DNA of 64,000 bases, taken from Platycnemis pennipes. Taxonomy: Eukaryota; Arthropoda; Insecta; Odonata; Platycnemididae. Shown piece by piece: positions 22,637 to 34,414 of this stretch. The notes beneath the pieces were generated by a model, which searched no databases, was not told where the DNA came from, and worked only from the letters and a program-made list of their open reading frames with translations. Within the stretch, counting starts at the first letter, position 1; each line of letters begins with the position of its first letter. Location: assembly GCA_933228895.1 (NCBI GenBank), contig OW121852.1:60864872-60928871 (forward strand). The letters run 5' to 3'. Made by a program: the position numbers and the translations under genes.

Positions 22637-25074
22637 ATGAAGCATGAGTTTCATGGCCCCTGTGTAGCCTCATAACCATTTATAACTGCTGTTGCTGATT
22701 GTAAAGAGTGTTACAGAAGAGGTCAAGCTTCAGGATTACCCTAACTGTTTACCCGCCACTAATCAGAGCTGATGTTTCACCTGTTACAGCTATGAAAAGC
22801 TAAAATTCTGAAATCTGGATGAAAACGACTACAACTAACATTGTTGAGGTTGATGGAAAATGTATTTTTGATGAAGCACCAGCTCAATTTAAAAATGTAT
22901 ACCTAATGGATAAGACAGCCTCCATGTCAACTTCATGCTAATGACTTGCATATAGTAAAATACTACACCTAGGTACTTCAAAACAATGAAATATGGAAAT
23001 TCAATTCAAACATAGATTTTGATGCATTATGATATATAAAGGGAGTAATTCGATGCATGATGCAACACACAAATTTCCTGCTAATGTGGTCAGAAACATG
23101 CTTTTCAGTGAATAATGTGTATAACATGCATGTAAAAATCCTCCCAGTATTTAACTAAATCTACAGGTTGATGAGATCAGTCACTATAGAAGTGAAAAAA
23201 GGAAAATGTCTGGATGAAGGTAACTGCAGTTAATCCATTGAGTGCTGCCATAGGTATGCATATAGGGAGTGCAAGAAATCATGGAAGGAAAAAACTACAC
23301 TGCACATTCTTTTGAAGCTCCTATAAGAATACTCCTCTGAGGTGTTCCAAAGGAATATAGTTTTTCCTTAAGTTAAAAAATATCAAGGCTGCTCATCACA
23401 CTCTATTAACTCTTCACGTAGTATCATTACACACATTTGCCAAGTATTATTTCCATTTTCTATCAAACCTACTTACTTAATCTTCCTTAACCACTGAGCC
23501 ATGCATCTAGATGTATGTAATCTACAACACGATTGATATATACATATATAGCTGACTGGGTTTTGTATACATGAAAAGATTATAATCTTATCATATATGA
23601 ACATAACCTATACTTATAAATATTTTCATTGTAAGGGTGGTCAAAAATGCCATTCTTCTGAAGATAGTAGGCTTGGAGTGAATGATTGACATAAGTATCA
23701 TTGCACCAGGATGCACTACAACATGACACAAATCCCTCACATAGCCATAGCAATTATAAACTCAGGATCCAGAGATGCAGAAAAACATGATCAGTATCAT
23801 ATAATTAAGCCCACTCTTCTAGATGTCCCATTATTAAAGTCATCAATGCTATCTATCATTTTAAAGCATCAAAGCTTCATTTTCAATCATAACTTTTGCA
23901 GAGTCATATGTCTATTGAAAAAGCAAAGATGCCAACAGTATTTTACATGAACTTATTTTCATATGTCGTCATGAAGAATAGAATTTAAATAATAATATGT
24001 TTCAGCGAAGTGGTATTTAACAAGTAATACAACAAAGGAGGCAAAACATAATAATGCAATTGTATTTTGCACAATTGAACAATTAATTGAATCAATATGA
24101 TTGATTTTGATCTCTTTGCTCATCATCATATTTTGTAAACATATCTATAGATATCTATAAAATGCTATAACAGTAAATGCTTAAGTAAACGCTACATTCT
24201 ATTGGATTGAATAAATTTGTCAAATACATTTACACGTTAAAATTTTAATGAATTATCGCCATCCTACATCAATTTATATTGTTTACGCTGCGCTCATGAA
24301 AACATTCAAAGACAAAGTCAGCGGTCGTAAAAGGATATCTCTCTGTAATGAAGTCGTACAGTTTATATTCCGCGTAAATGTAAGAAAAAGGTGATTACAG
24401 AGAAAACGGTAGATATATTTAACAACATATTTTAATTTAATACCCGTTCCCATATCGTGTCACAAAATTGGTTTCCGTGATAATCATGATTATTGGTCAT
24501 TTTAACGCCGTTAGTACTTCAACTTTAAAGTTACGTTCTATTTCATAATTGATTTTATTATTTTTAGTTAAGTGTCATATGCGGTTTCATATATCTATTT
24601 TATCATATCACGGGCGTAAATGTCCCGGAACTTAACGTCTCTGATCTCCATATCGTACTTTTCTGAAATGTCTGCTTATTCCTTAAGGATATGGCCGAAA
24701 GGGATGCCGGGATGATATTCTGTAGAGGCATCTCGGGCTTCCTACGGAATACTCGGGCAGTGTACGGAACTTTAAACTTGCCTCGCAAAATTTTCCGTAG
24801 AATTCCGTAGACGTCACAACTTTCTACAGAAGTCCCTCTGTTCCGTAGAATTTGTTCTGTAGAACTCCGTAGAAAGGGAAAGGTTTCTACAGAAACTCTG
24901 TAGAATTCCTTACGTTCCGTAGAAAATGTGTACGGAATTTTTCAGCAGGGCAGATACATTGAGTTAGATAAATGTCATTATAACCAATAATCCCTTTATT
25001 ACTATGTAGATACTAACAATCTAGTGGCACGTGACTCTATTATCTAACATGCTTCCATGTAGTAGCAGCACTGT

Positions 25075-25165
25075 AGCTCAAGTTCCATGTCAATAGCGCG
25101 TATTTGGTGATATTCACCCCCTGCCACACACACTCGCGGTGGCCCGCAGGGTATTAAGTAGATGT
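25075..25165 (-). repeat. LINE-tail-like dispersed repeat, reverse copy
   Basis: The plus strand reads 'gtgatattcaccccctgcca' and 'ggcccgcagggtattaagta' then 'gatgtagatg', the reverse complement of the family described at 9063. Confidence 0.65.
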
Positions 25166-25225
25166 AGATGAATCCTGAGGCAAAGCACCTTAGAAAAATG
25201 TCTGTGCTTTATGTAAGGAAAAAGG

Positions 25226-25310
25226 TGGCGTGGTGGTCCAGTGGATAATGGTCTACTGAACTGGTCTATCCAGGGTTCAAATTCGTGGGAGACACGTGAA
25301 CCCAAGCTGA
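25226..25310 (+). repeat. tRNA-derived SINE head
   Basis: 'ggcgtggtggtccagtggat' resembles a tRNA 5' half with an A box, and 'cagggttcaaattcgtggg' contains a B box at the right distance. The sequence does not complete an acceptor stem and is followed by non-tRNA sequence. It is a SINE of a different type from family 1. Confidence 0.5.
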
Positions 25311-25339
25311 ATGATTTTCTGAGCACCAATTATTTGCGA

Positions 25340-26540
25340 GAAAGAAGAGGTGGCACTGAGAAAGGAACGTCACCCTGATAAGTGACTTTCACCCGCCTGG
25401 CATGCGAGTTTTTCTCGTTACTTTGCGAGCCTTATTCTCACAAACCGGGCCGACCTTCCGGTGGAACCTTTACTATGTTTTCATTATGCAGGGAAATTGG
25501 AGAAGGCTGGCGGCAAAACGCAAGGGAGGTGCAGAGGTGATATATAGAGAGGTGAGCATATATATACAGAGGTGAGCATAAGTGATTGCTCAAGCCATCA
25601 AAGCGGCTGTTATGTGGCGAAATTAGGAAACAAAAGTTCAAGAGGGAAGTGAAATGCCTCTTCAAGAAGGTTGCCTAGGTTTAAAATTTCTTGAATGGGA
25701 GTGACAGCATGGGAGGAAATTTTTCAGATGCACAGTCGGTTCGGTCGGTTTTTAGGCAGCACAGTTCGAAAGCCATTCTCGTCATTGATTATTGTCTTTG
25801 GATATCATTGACACGTGATGATGACACTAAATAAATGACTAATTCCTAGGCACAATTTAAAGCAGAACATCAATTCAGGGAGAGATGAGATGTATAAAGC
25901 CGGTGGAAATTATGGAGAAATAATTATCTGCATCTACATAATTATGATATACGCCAGCGCGGACACTATTTGGCGAGGGAATTCAAACTATTTCGGTTTG
26001 AATGGTCATTTGAATATAAATAAACGCTCCATGTCATCCACTAACACCCTTTCTTCATACTACTCCCTTACACAGCATATCATTTCCACACCCCCCACTC
26101 TCCCTTAGAACACTTTTATTCCATCCTCCACTACCCAATACTCTCCCTACTGACTTAGAATCATTAAACACTTTCTAGGGACCGACTGAATATGATCCGT
26201 TGCTCTTCCTCTACACGCTCCCCATTTTCACTTTCCTGACACACAGATACAAATATCCATCTGGAAATTCCTTCTGATAAGTCATCTCATCCTATTTCTA
26301 TCCATTAATCATTATTTATTCTTTCTTCATCCTGCATTTTTTTTCTTATTTCATTAATCAGATTTGTCTTTTTATTTTTACTGCGTAATATCAATTTTTG
26401 TATCCTCTTTTCAATTTTTATTCTTTTGCAAAGTAGTCGTAAATTTTTATGCTTTAAAAATTTTATAATTTGCCACAATCATGTATTTATTTGTAATCTT
26501 GTATTTTAAAACTGCATATCTAATTTTGTTGTTATGTTCT
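25340..26540. other. Unassigned interval
   Basis: No gene supported. A pyrimidine-rich, very AT-rich stretch fills 26020-26520. Confidence 0.45.
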
Positions 26541-26541
26541 G

Positions 26542-26584
26542 GCGTAAAACAAGATTTTGACTGACGCAAAATCTTGTTTTACGC
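26542..26584. repeat. Perfect hairpin, 18-bp arms, 7-nt loop
   Basis: Arms 26542-26559 and 26567-26584 are exact reverse complements, starting 'gcgtaaaacaagattttg'. No surrounding gene or longer inverted repeat was found. Confidence 0.85.
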
Positions 26585-27049
26585 TGTTTTCAGCGGGCGA
26601 TTAATAGTGGGTAGCAGCAACCCCCACCAAAACAGACCACAGATTGCAACAGTTTCTACTGCACAAAAACTTACTAAAAAAAGCCGTGATACCAAGATTT
26701 TGTTTTTGTTCAGTTACCGCTATGTCAATTGCAGACACATTTTTGTAACAAAAATGTATTCCCCGAACAATATGTGGGGCCTGCGTGCCAAACACTTAAC
26801 CGCTTACGATGTACTGGGCTAGGGGTAGATGGGGCCATCGGGCGTCATCTAACCCAGGTTAAATAAAACAAAAGTCAAAGTCCTGTCACGACCTTAAACG
26901 TCCGATTTATTCCTATATCCTTCGAAAAACATGATAAATTCCTTTGTTAAATTCCCATTCTCCGCTACAGCACCTAGCGTGTTCATCGTTTTCCTTTCAG
27001 CATTGTTACTTCATTACGATGAAAATAACACAGGGTTGAAGCCAAGGAG

Positions 27050-27560
27050 CTTTGAATGTTCCGGAGGAGGAAACGGCATGCTAGCCTATGAGTGACGTTG
27101 AAACCAGAATGGGAGTGCTTGGGAACGATTAGGACCCGCCTCCTCCGTACAAAACATTGCGTTTTATACGGCCTCTTATGGAGACTACATGTGCATTAAC
27201 ACATAAATAACAACTAAACGTGTCATAATTTCATTGCAGCGGCATCAATTATTCCTCCTAAGGCTATTTAAGGAATGCATTATTACATTTGATCCACTGG
27301 GAGTTAATTTTATTACTAAAACGGCTTCGAATTTAACCTACTTAATCGACATATTTGGCTTTTGTTTTCGTGTTGTGTATTATCCTCTTCATTTGACAAA
27401 TTAAAAAATTCATTTCATTATTCATATTACTACTCTTAAGTTTTCCCGCGGGCAAAAACAACTTCATCTGTACTAGTATCGCGAGTAGTAATCCCGTATG
27501 TCAGTACTTACCAAGATGGCCGCTGGGTTCTCAAATAGGCTGCAATGCTTTTTCCATTAC
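27050..27560 (+). repeat. Dispersed repeat X, copy 1
   Basis: Shares an ordered series of words with 62500-63020: 'gattaggacc', 'cacaaaacattgc' or similar, 'aaataac', 'aaggctattt', 'tgggagttaatttt', 'catatttggc', 'aaaacaacttcatc' and 'cattctaacctc'. Both copies are in the same orientation and about 500 bp long. Neither shows a coding frame or terminal inverted repeats. The class is unknown. Confidence 0.65.
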
Positions 27561-27569
27561 ATTCTAACC

Positions 27570-28816
27570 TCATTGGTTAAAAAACATGGTCCTCAACATA
27601 AAAATATTGTGCGGGTTTTTACTCATGTTTTCTTTTTCCTTTGAAAAGAGATTAGAAATTTTCAGATTAGAAAGCCCGTTATCTTATTTCTCCCATTTCT
27701 CCACGCCCATATCCCAAAGACTGGAATTTAAAAGATCTAGAAAAGATTAACTAGTCGATTCTAGGCCGGATATGAGTCACGTTGGCCAAGGTTTGGGAAC
27801 CCGTCCTGTTTGAATCCTACCGCGGGCATGAATTTGTTTTTCTTAGCATTAATGTTACGGATAAATATTATGCTACGTTAGATGGTGAGTCTAAAGCTAA
27901 TTTTGCTACTACTTGAGCACTTGGGTAATTTTTGGGTGAAATTTAGGCAATAATTGAGGGGTATAACCGCTTCATAAATAAGGCTAGTACAGGGTTGACA
28001 TAAATATTCACGCATATCTTATTATGCAATGCATAAAAATATAGCAATAGGCTAGCGGTAGCCCTTCAATAAATTTACGAGGAATGGTTCGCGTTTTCTT
28101 TAAAAGGAATGAGTATCAAACACCATCCTCTGAATTATTGACCGCGATTATAATAATCATTTTTAAAATTCGAGAAACTATGGCCTTCATGGTACTACTA
28201 ATGGGAGCCTTGAAACTACACTTGAACGCAGATGGTGTGCGGAATGAGAATTAAGTGTTGTATGAGCTACGAAAGGGTGAAGATATCCTCAACTAGAAGA
28301 AAAAGTCCTTCGAAGCCCTTGGATAAGACGAAAGGCAGACGTCGCGCTAAGAGCTGAAGTTACCAGAAACAAAGAGGATTCTTTTACCTACTCCGGAAGT
28401 AAGATAACCCGGGTCAGAAGAAGCACAGCTGTCATCAAGTGACGGACAGTTTGAAAGGAAAACTCTTTCTCATATATTTTAAGACATACAGAGAGAACAC
28501 GGAGAATTGTGGGAAGAAAACTGAAGGGAATCCATGAACGGGAAGGATTCATGATTCTCACGAATAATTAAAATAAAATAAATGGAATGCAAATAGAATA
28601 GGCAAGAACGTACGGTAAGGGCTGATTGCTGGAGTCGTTCAGGAAAATGAGTCGCTATAATTATAAATATTTCCGTATGACTGTAAAATGAACGCATTAG
28701 AAATGGATTTTGCTGAGCTAAGGCCATGGATAGCCATTGCTAAACAACAATGATTGATTGTGACAGAAAAGTCTATTCAGTCTAGTATAGTGGTCCAGCC
28801 TTTGACCTCGAATCAC
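27570..28816. other. Unassigned interval with a tRNA-like word
   Basis: No supported gene. A B-box-like 'tgtttgaatcctaccgcggg' at about 27807 preceded by 'agtcacgttggccaaggttt' suggests a SINE head. The rest has no visible structure. Confidence 0.4.
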
Positions 28817-29915
28817 TATCATCATCATTGGTAAACAATCCTACGATTGGTTTGACGCAGCTTTCCACTCGATTCTTCTTTCGGCCAACCTCTTCATTGT
28901 GACGTAATTCTTCTATTTTACATCCCTCACAACTCCCTGTTCCATGTATCTCATTCGAGACCTGCCTTTTCCAATCTTCCCGTTCACTTTTCCCTCGACT
29001 ATAGTCTTCATCAGGCCATTGTGTCTCAAGATATGGCCAGTTAAGTTGTCCTTTCTTCTTTTTAGAATTTTCAGCAGACTTCTCTTTTCTCCCACTCTTC
29101 TTTGGACTTCCTCGGTCTATCCATTTAATCTTCATCATTCTTCTGTAGCACCACACTTCGAATGCTTCTGCCCTTTTCTTCTCCACTGTTGTCATCGCCC
29201 ATGCCTCACTGCCGTAAAGAAACATGCTCCAGATGTATGTTCTGATGAACTGTTTCCTTACTTTTACTCTTGTATTTCCAGCTGTAAGTAGATTCTTCTT
29301 TTGATAGAATGCCCTCTTTGCCTGGGCTATTCTACTAACTATTTCTTTCTTGTTTCGTCCATCATTGGTTACTCGGCTTCCTAGGTAACAGAACTCTTTC
29401 ACCTCATCAAGTTTTTGTTTTCCTAGTTTGATATTGGTTTTGGCCTCTTCTTTCTTGCTGCACACCAATATCTTAGTCTTCTTCTTATTTATATTCAGCT
29501 GATATCTGGCCATTGTCCTTTCCATGGTTACTAGAATCTTGTTCAGATCCCTCTCTGTCTCTGCTATAAGTGCTATGTCATCAGCGAATCGCAGCATGCT
29601 TATTTTTTCTCCGTGGATAGTCACTCCAGAAGACTTTTCTTTGATTTCATTGATGGCTCTCTCGATGTAAACATTAAAAATTACGGGATACAGTGCACAG
29701 CCTTGTCTCACTCCTTTCCTTATTCTTGCCTCTCCAGAGCTGGGTCCAGATTTTATCACAGCTACTTGGTTTTTATACAAACTGTGGATAATTCTTCGGT
29801 CATTGTACGACACTCCAATTCCTTTCAGAATTCCAAGCATTGAATCCCAATCCACGTTGTGAAAAGCCTTCTCTAAATCCACAAATGCAATGAACGTCGG
29901 CTTGTTCTTCTCCAT
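28782..29915 (-). pseudogene. Reverse transcriptase of copy C (frameshifted)
   Basis: This 377-codon frame holds most of the RT palm. FVDLEKAFHNVDW (residues 11-23, Asp13 the first catalytic Asp), GVRQGCALYPVIFNVYIE (68-85) and LRFADDIALI (108-117, with the FADD form of YxDD) appear in order. A thumb region with EFCYLGSRVTNDGR follows, then MFLYGSEAWAMT and RRMMKIKWIDR. After about residue 273 the frame shifts; the true tail continues in another frame (28913-29095, GHILRHNGLMKTIVEGKVNG). The RT motifs look intact, but the element lacks a full ORF and should not be autonomous. Confidence 0.9.
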
Positions 29916-31113
29916 TCTCTTCTCTATGAGCAGCCAAAGGCCAATATTGCTTCTCTTGTACTCTTACTTTTCCTGAATCCGAATTGATCTTCATCCAGGA
30001 ACTCCTCTGCTTTTCGTTCTATTCTTCTCTAGATGATCCTAGTCAGTATCTTCGATGCATGTGTCGTCAGGTTTATAGTCCTAAAATTTTCATATTTCTC
30101 CGCTCTCTTCTTCTTAGGAATAGGAATGATGATGTTTTTCTCGAAGTCCCTTGGGATTTCTCCTGTTCAGTACATGTCGCAGATGGTTTTTTAAAGATGA
30201 GTTAATGTCTTCTCTCCTGCACTTTTAATTAGTTCTGCAGGAACATAATCAATTACAGAAGCCTTATTCATCCGAAGGTCCCTTACTGCAGCGTCGAATT
30301 CCGACCTTAATATTGATGCTCCCATATCATCCTTTTCCACTTCGCTTTCCTCTTCGAACGCTTTCGTGCAGAGAGTTTTTCCGTTGCATAACTCTTCCAG
30401 ATATTCTTTCCATCTCTTCACTTAGTCTTCATTTTCAATCAAAAGTTCTCCATTCTTATCCCTTATGGCGTTGCATCCTGCGTTCCGTTCCTTGAAGTGG
30501 TTCCTCACTATCCTGTAGGCAGCTTCCAACTTTCCAAGTGCAAGGTTGCTTTGTACATCTTCGCATAGATTCTTCATCCACATTGCTCTAGCTTTCCTGG
30601 CTTTGCGACGTATTTCGTTCCTTATTCTTTTGTAGCAAAGCTGCCCTTCTTCAGTTTTCGCATTATTGTACTTTCTTCTTTCTTCAATAAAGTCTAAGAC
30701 TTCCTACGTGATCCATGGCTCCTTCTTGGCAACTTTTCTTCTTCCAAGAACTTATTTGCGGCTTCCTGTAGTCCACATTTAATGTTTTCCCAACGCTCTT
30801 CTACTGATTTCTCATTCAGGTTCTCTTCTATGTTGTTTCCCACTGATTTATGAATTGCCAGCTGATGTTGAGCCTCCTTTAGTTTTTCTACTTGCCATAT
30901 ATTTTTCTTTGTTTTCTTCGATTTCTTGAATTTTAGATGGCATTTCACCATCACCAAATTATGGTCACTGTCGATGACTACCCCAGGGTAGCTTTTGCAG
31001 TCCTTCACTTGGTTTCTAAATCTCTGCTTCACTAAAATGTAGGCTATTTGAAATCTTCTTCTGTCTCCAGCCATTTTGCATGTGAATCTTCTTCTGTTGT
31101 GATTTTTAAACAA
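28817..31113 (-). mobile_element. Non-LTR retrotransposon (EN-RT), copy C, most complete
   Basis: Reads on the minus strand from an endonuclease C-terminus to the 3' tail. Frame 31113-30694 holds QIAYILVKQRFRNQVKDC and SDHNLVMVKCHLKFKK; the 'DYILV...SDHxLV' pair is typical of the exonuclease-endonuclease-phosphatase domain that precedes the RT in such elements, with the first Asp replaced by Ala. Frame 30421-30191 (KRWKEYLEELCNG, DYVPAELIKSAGE) is the linker to the RT, and 29915-28782 the RT itself. At least three frameshifts separate these parts. The 5' half of the endonuclease and any 5' UTR are absent. Confidence 0.9.
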
Positions 31114-32545
31114 AGTGTTGGCGAAAATGCCTAAAATGCTTATCTCATTTGACTGATGTACTCTCTCGGGTAGTCCCCGCCCGGAGATCCGAATGGGGGA
31201 CTATGTTACCTTCGGAATATTTTACTGGAGAGAGTTCCATCACGTCTTGATAAGAAAGAAAGGAGTGGAGTAGCTGCAACTCCTCGGGATAATAATGTGG
31301 TGGTTTCCCCTTGCCTTCCACATCGCAGTACTACAGCCGTTAAAGTAAATGTTACCACGCCTGTAGTGAAACGAGTGTCGCTGTACCGACCACTGTGGTC
31401 TCCACCTTCACTCATGTGAAGAAGAGTTGCTGCCCTCTCCTCCGGGTGATGAGAAGCGTAATTATTGGCGGTCTCCAGTCGCCAAGTCATGGCATCTTCA
31501 CAGGTTCTGTATTATTTAGAGGCCTACCTTACCTATACACCCACGAAATGCCGTCGCTTTTTGTCCACGACTGCTTATTCGACGAGTAAACTCGCTTATC
31601 TCGCAGCTAACCTCTATATCTAGCGGTCGACCCACCATCCGCAACCCGGTGGACGCACTCGGTGGCTTTAAGCTCAGCCGCGAGCGAATCACTATTAACT
31701 CATAATTTTTTTGCGGATATAGGGTGAATTAACCTTACTGTCACTGCATAAATTTTCATTGGTTAACTTGCAAGAAAGCTTTAAAACGGGCTGGATATCA
31801 TTGTAATGAATTCCATTACAAATTTAACACTATACAACAGTCGCAGTGCTCTTTGAAGATCAACGGAGCCATAAAAATCCGATTTTTTTTACAATTTCTC
31901 ACATTTAGCTCAAAATAATCTCCTTAATGGTTTGAGGGACCATCTAATGAACTTTTATCGATACATGGTCATAATGCAGGCGCCAGATTTCACCAAACCG
32001 AACACGGCCCACGACTCATACACAAATTGATATTTTTTCCCTACTCCCTCTGAAAATTATCACCCGAGGGTTCAAGATGGAAGAGCACAAAAACCCATTG
32101 ACGCAATTAGATCTGGAATCACTACTGCGTTATTACTTAACGAGTGCGTGCAATGCATTCGCAGAACTGCCCATTATCTGCTTGATCTTAAATATTGCCC
32201 ACTCCTTTCACGCAGTTGAATATAGGATAATGTAGCTGCCATTAAATGAACTAATACAAACATTACCACTTAATAGACATCACTATGAAAGGCTCAGAAA
32301 CTTGAAACTGCCATTTATTTCTTCATATGTATTAGATCCGATTCGAACTAATGATTCAGGATTAAAATTAGAGGAACATTCTCCCCATAAAACATCATCG
32401 GATTTTTTAACGATTTAATGACAGACACACACTAGCTTCCTTCTTATGTATAATGAGAATACTTAACAACAGGATTAAAAATGTTGTAAAAATTTAGTGA
32501 ATTAAATATCTTCTCCAAATTATGGTGTTTTTACCATAAACAGAC
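31114..32545. other. Unassigned interval
   Basis: No gene supported. Open frames near 31206-31589 lack recognisable motifs. Confidence 0.45.
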
Positions 32546-32547
32546 AG

Positions 32548-32720
32548 CGTGGTAACCCAAAGGGCAGAGGGTTGTGCTGCAGACCGAAGTCCTGGGTTTG
32601 AATCCATGGAGGGGCCTAGGGATATGTCTACCTAATCCCGAGTAGGGATATTTTCTGGATACCAGATCTTTATGGGAAACCGCAGGTAGAGTAAGAATAT
32701 GAATATATTTATTTCCATGC
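32548..32720 (+). repeat. tRNA-derived SINE, separate type
   Basis: 'acagcgtggtaacccaaagg' resembles a tRNA A-box region and 'ctgggtttgaatccatgg' contains a B box about 50 bp later. The body continues with 'ctaatcccgagtagggatat' and 'gggaaaccgcaggta'. A related head may be at 46715-46790. Confidence 0.5.
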
Positions 32721-32880
32721 TTTGGGTACAAAACCTTAAAAGTAACAGCATTATTATCGTGACGTACAGGATATCATGCATTATAAATGAGAAGCAAGGA
32801 GTCGTAACAATTTAAAACAATAATATCACATAAAAAGGTGCATAAATTACCATTTACATGACAGATTTTCACTTTTTTTT

Positions 32881-33737
32881 GTTTACATCGAGAAAGCTGT
32901 AAATGAAATCAATGGAATATAAATGGAAAATGGAATATCCACGGGGGAAAAATAGCATGCTGGGATTCGCCGATGAGGGCAGTCATAGCAGAGACAGAGA
33001 CGGACTTGGGAGACTTTAGAAACAGCATAAAGGATAATGACTTGATATCACCTGAAGATCAATAATAAGAAAACTAAGATAGAACTAACAGGTATACAGC
33101 AAGTGGAGAAAAGAGCCCAATACCAATGCTATACTGAGAAAACAAAACTTGAGGAGGTGAAATAGTACTGCTACCTGGGGAGCCGAGTAACCAGCGAAGG
33201 ATGATGCAAGACCGAAATAGCCCAGGCGAAGAGGGCATTCTACCAAAAGAAGAATCCCCTTACAGCTGTAAATACAAGCGTTGAAGTAAGGAAGCAATTT
33301 ATCAGAACACACAGCTGGAGCATGTTTCTTGAAGGTACCTAGTGAGGCATGGACGATGTTAGCAGCAGAGAAGTCAAGGATGGAAGCATTGGAAATGTGG
33401 TGATACAGAATAGTGATGAGATTAAATTGATCGACTGAGTGGCAAAAGAGGATGCTCTATGAAGAGTAAGATTAAAAATAAGTCTTCTGAAAGCTCTAAG
33501 GAAAAGAAGGGACAACTTTATCGGCCATATCATGAGACATGATAGTCTGATGAAGACAATTGTCGAAGGACAAGTCAACGGAAAGAATGGCAGAGGTTAC
33601 GCTTGAGATATACACGACAGGTGATGAAGGATCTGAAAGAGAAATACGTACATACATATGAAGAGATTAGCTTATAAGAGAATTGAGTGGAGAGCTAAGT
33701 CAAACCATTCTAAGGACTGTTGACTGATGATGATGAT
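32881..33737 (+). mobile_element. Non-LTR retrotransposon fragment, copy D
   Basis: Begins with 'gtttacatcgagaaagctgt' (VYIEKA of the RT) and runs through a degraded FADD region ('gggattcgccgatgagggca') to the tail 'aagacaattgtcgaagg' and 'aagagattagctta', ending at 'ttgactgatgatgatg'. Numerous small deletions and stops break every frame. It ends about 180 bp before the second DNA transposon. Confidence 0.85.
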
Positions 33738-34236
33738 TATATTTAATGAATAGGTAACTATAATACTTAATCTTGAAATTACACAACTGTTACAGGTTCT
33801 TATTTATCTAGGAAACGAATCCCAAATAACGGTGAAAATACGACGAGTAATTTGCGAAACACCGTAGTTTTGTGCGCTTGGAAATAAAATTTGCATGGGT
33901 TACTTCTGGTTGAATTTATTCTACTGTCTGCGCAGAAATTATATGCACTCGAGTTTGAATACGAATAACAAATTAATATCTAGGACTACAGAAAAACTAA
34001 TCACACCGTTATTTTCCATATATCATTCTGCGTTATTGAATAGCAGCCCTAAATTTTTAAAACGCATTTTAATATTTTTTACATTAGCTGTAACAGCTGC
34101 TCATCAAGTAGGCATATGAAACAGCAGCATGTTCTTTGTATTCAACGAAATGTAGATCCTTCCTTGCAGCGGTTACTTCACCCTTCCAAAAGGACTAGCC
34201 ACAATACTCATGAGCGAGCGTGGTCATACCCGGACC

Positions 34237-34414
34237 GACCGCTGTAATCCTCCGCGACCCTGAGACGTTCCTTCAACCTTTTATCTCCAGTAAGGTCCTC
34301 ACATTCACTCAAGTTTTAGTTCCATGACCGCGGTAATCCTCCGCGACCCTGACAGATTCCCCCAGCCTTTTGTCCCAAGTAAGATTCCTCACCAGCACTC
34401 AAGTTTTAGTTCCC
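34237..34414 (+). repeat. Tandem duplication, 2 x 89 bp
   Basis: Copies at 34237-34325 and 34326-34414 share 'gaccgc.gtaatcctccgcg', 'accctga', 'agccttttgtc' or similar, and 'actcaagttttagttcc'. They differ at about one position in six, so the duplication is old. It lies inside the DNA transposon at 33921-36075. Confidence 0.8.

Larger units (their letters stand above)
19313..24950. mobile_element. DNA transposon, 5.6 kb, unclassified, with TIRs and 8-bp TSD
   Basis: The ends are perfect 20-bp inverted repeats, CCCTGCTGAAAAATTCCGTA at 19313-19332 and its reverse complement at 24931-24950. They are flanked by tagataca (19305-19312) and cagataca (24951-24958), an 8-bp target duplication with one mismatch. 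Subterminal regions on both sides are packed with 'ttccgtaga'/'ttctacgga' words, as tandem 44-bp units on the left. The interior is AT-rich. It holds a decayed plus-strand frame at 22331-22636, an antisense frame with spliceable exons at 19981-20469 and a Penelope-like fragment near 21.05-21.11 kb. An 8-bp duplication is typical of hAT and P superfamilies, but the tips do not match a consensus I recognise and no DDE/D catalytic region could be identified. Confidence 0.85.

Noticed and set aside
34237..34414. CRISPR-like direct repeat
   Set aside because: Only two 89-bp units without spacers, in a eukaryotic transposon.
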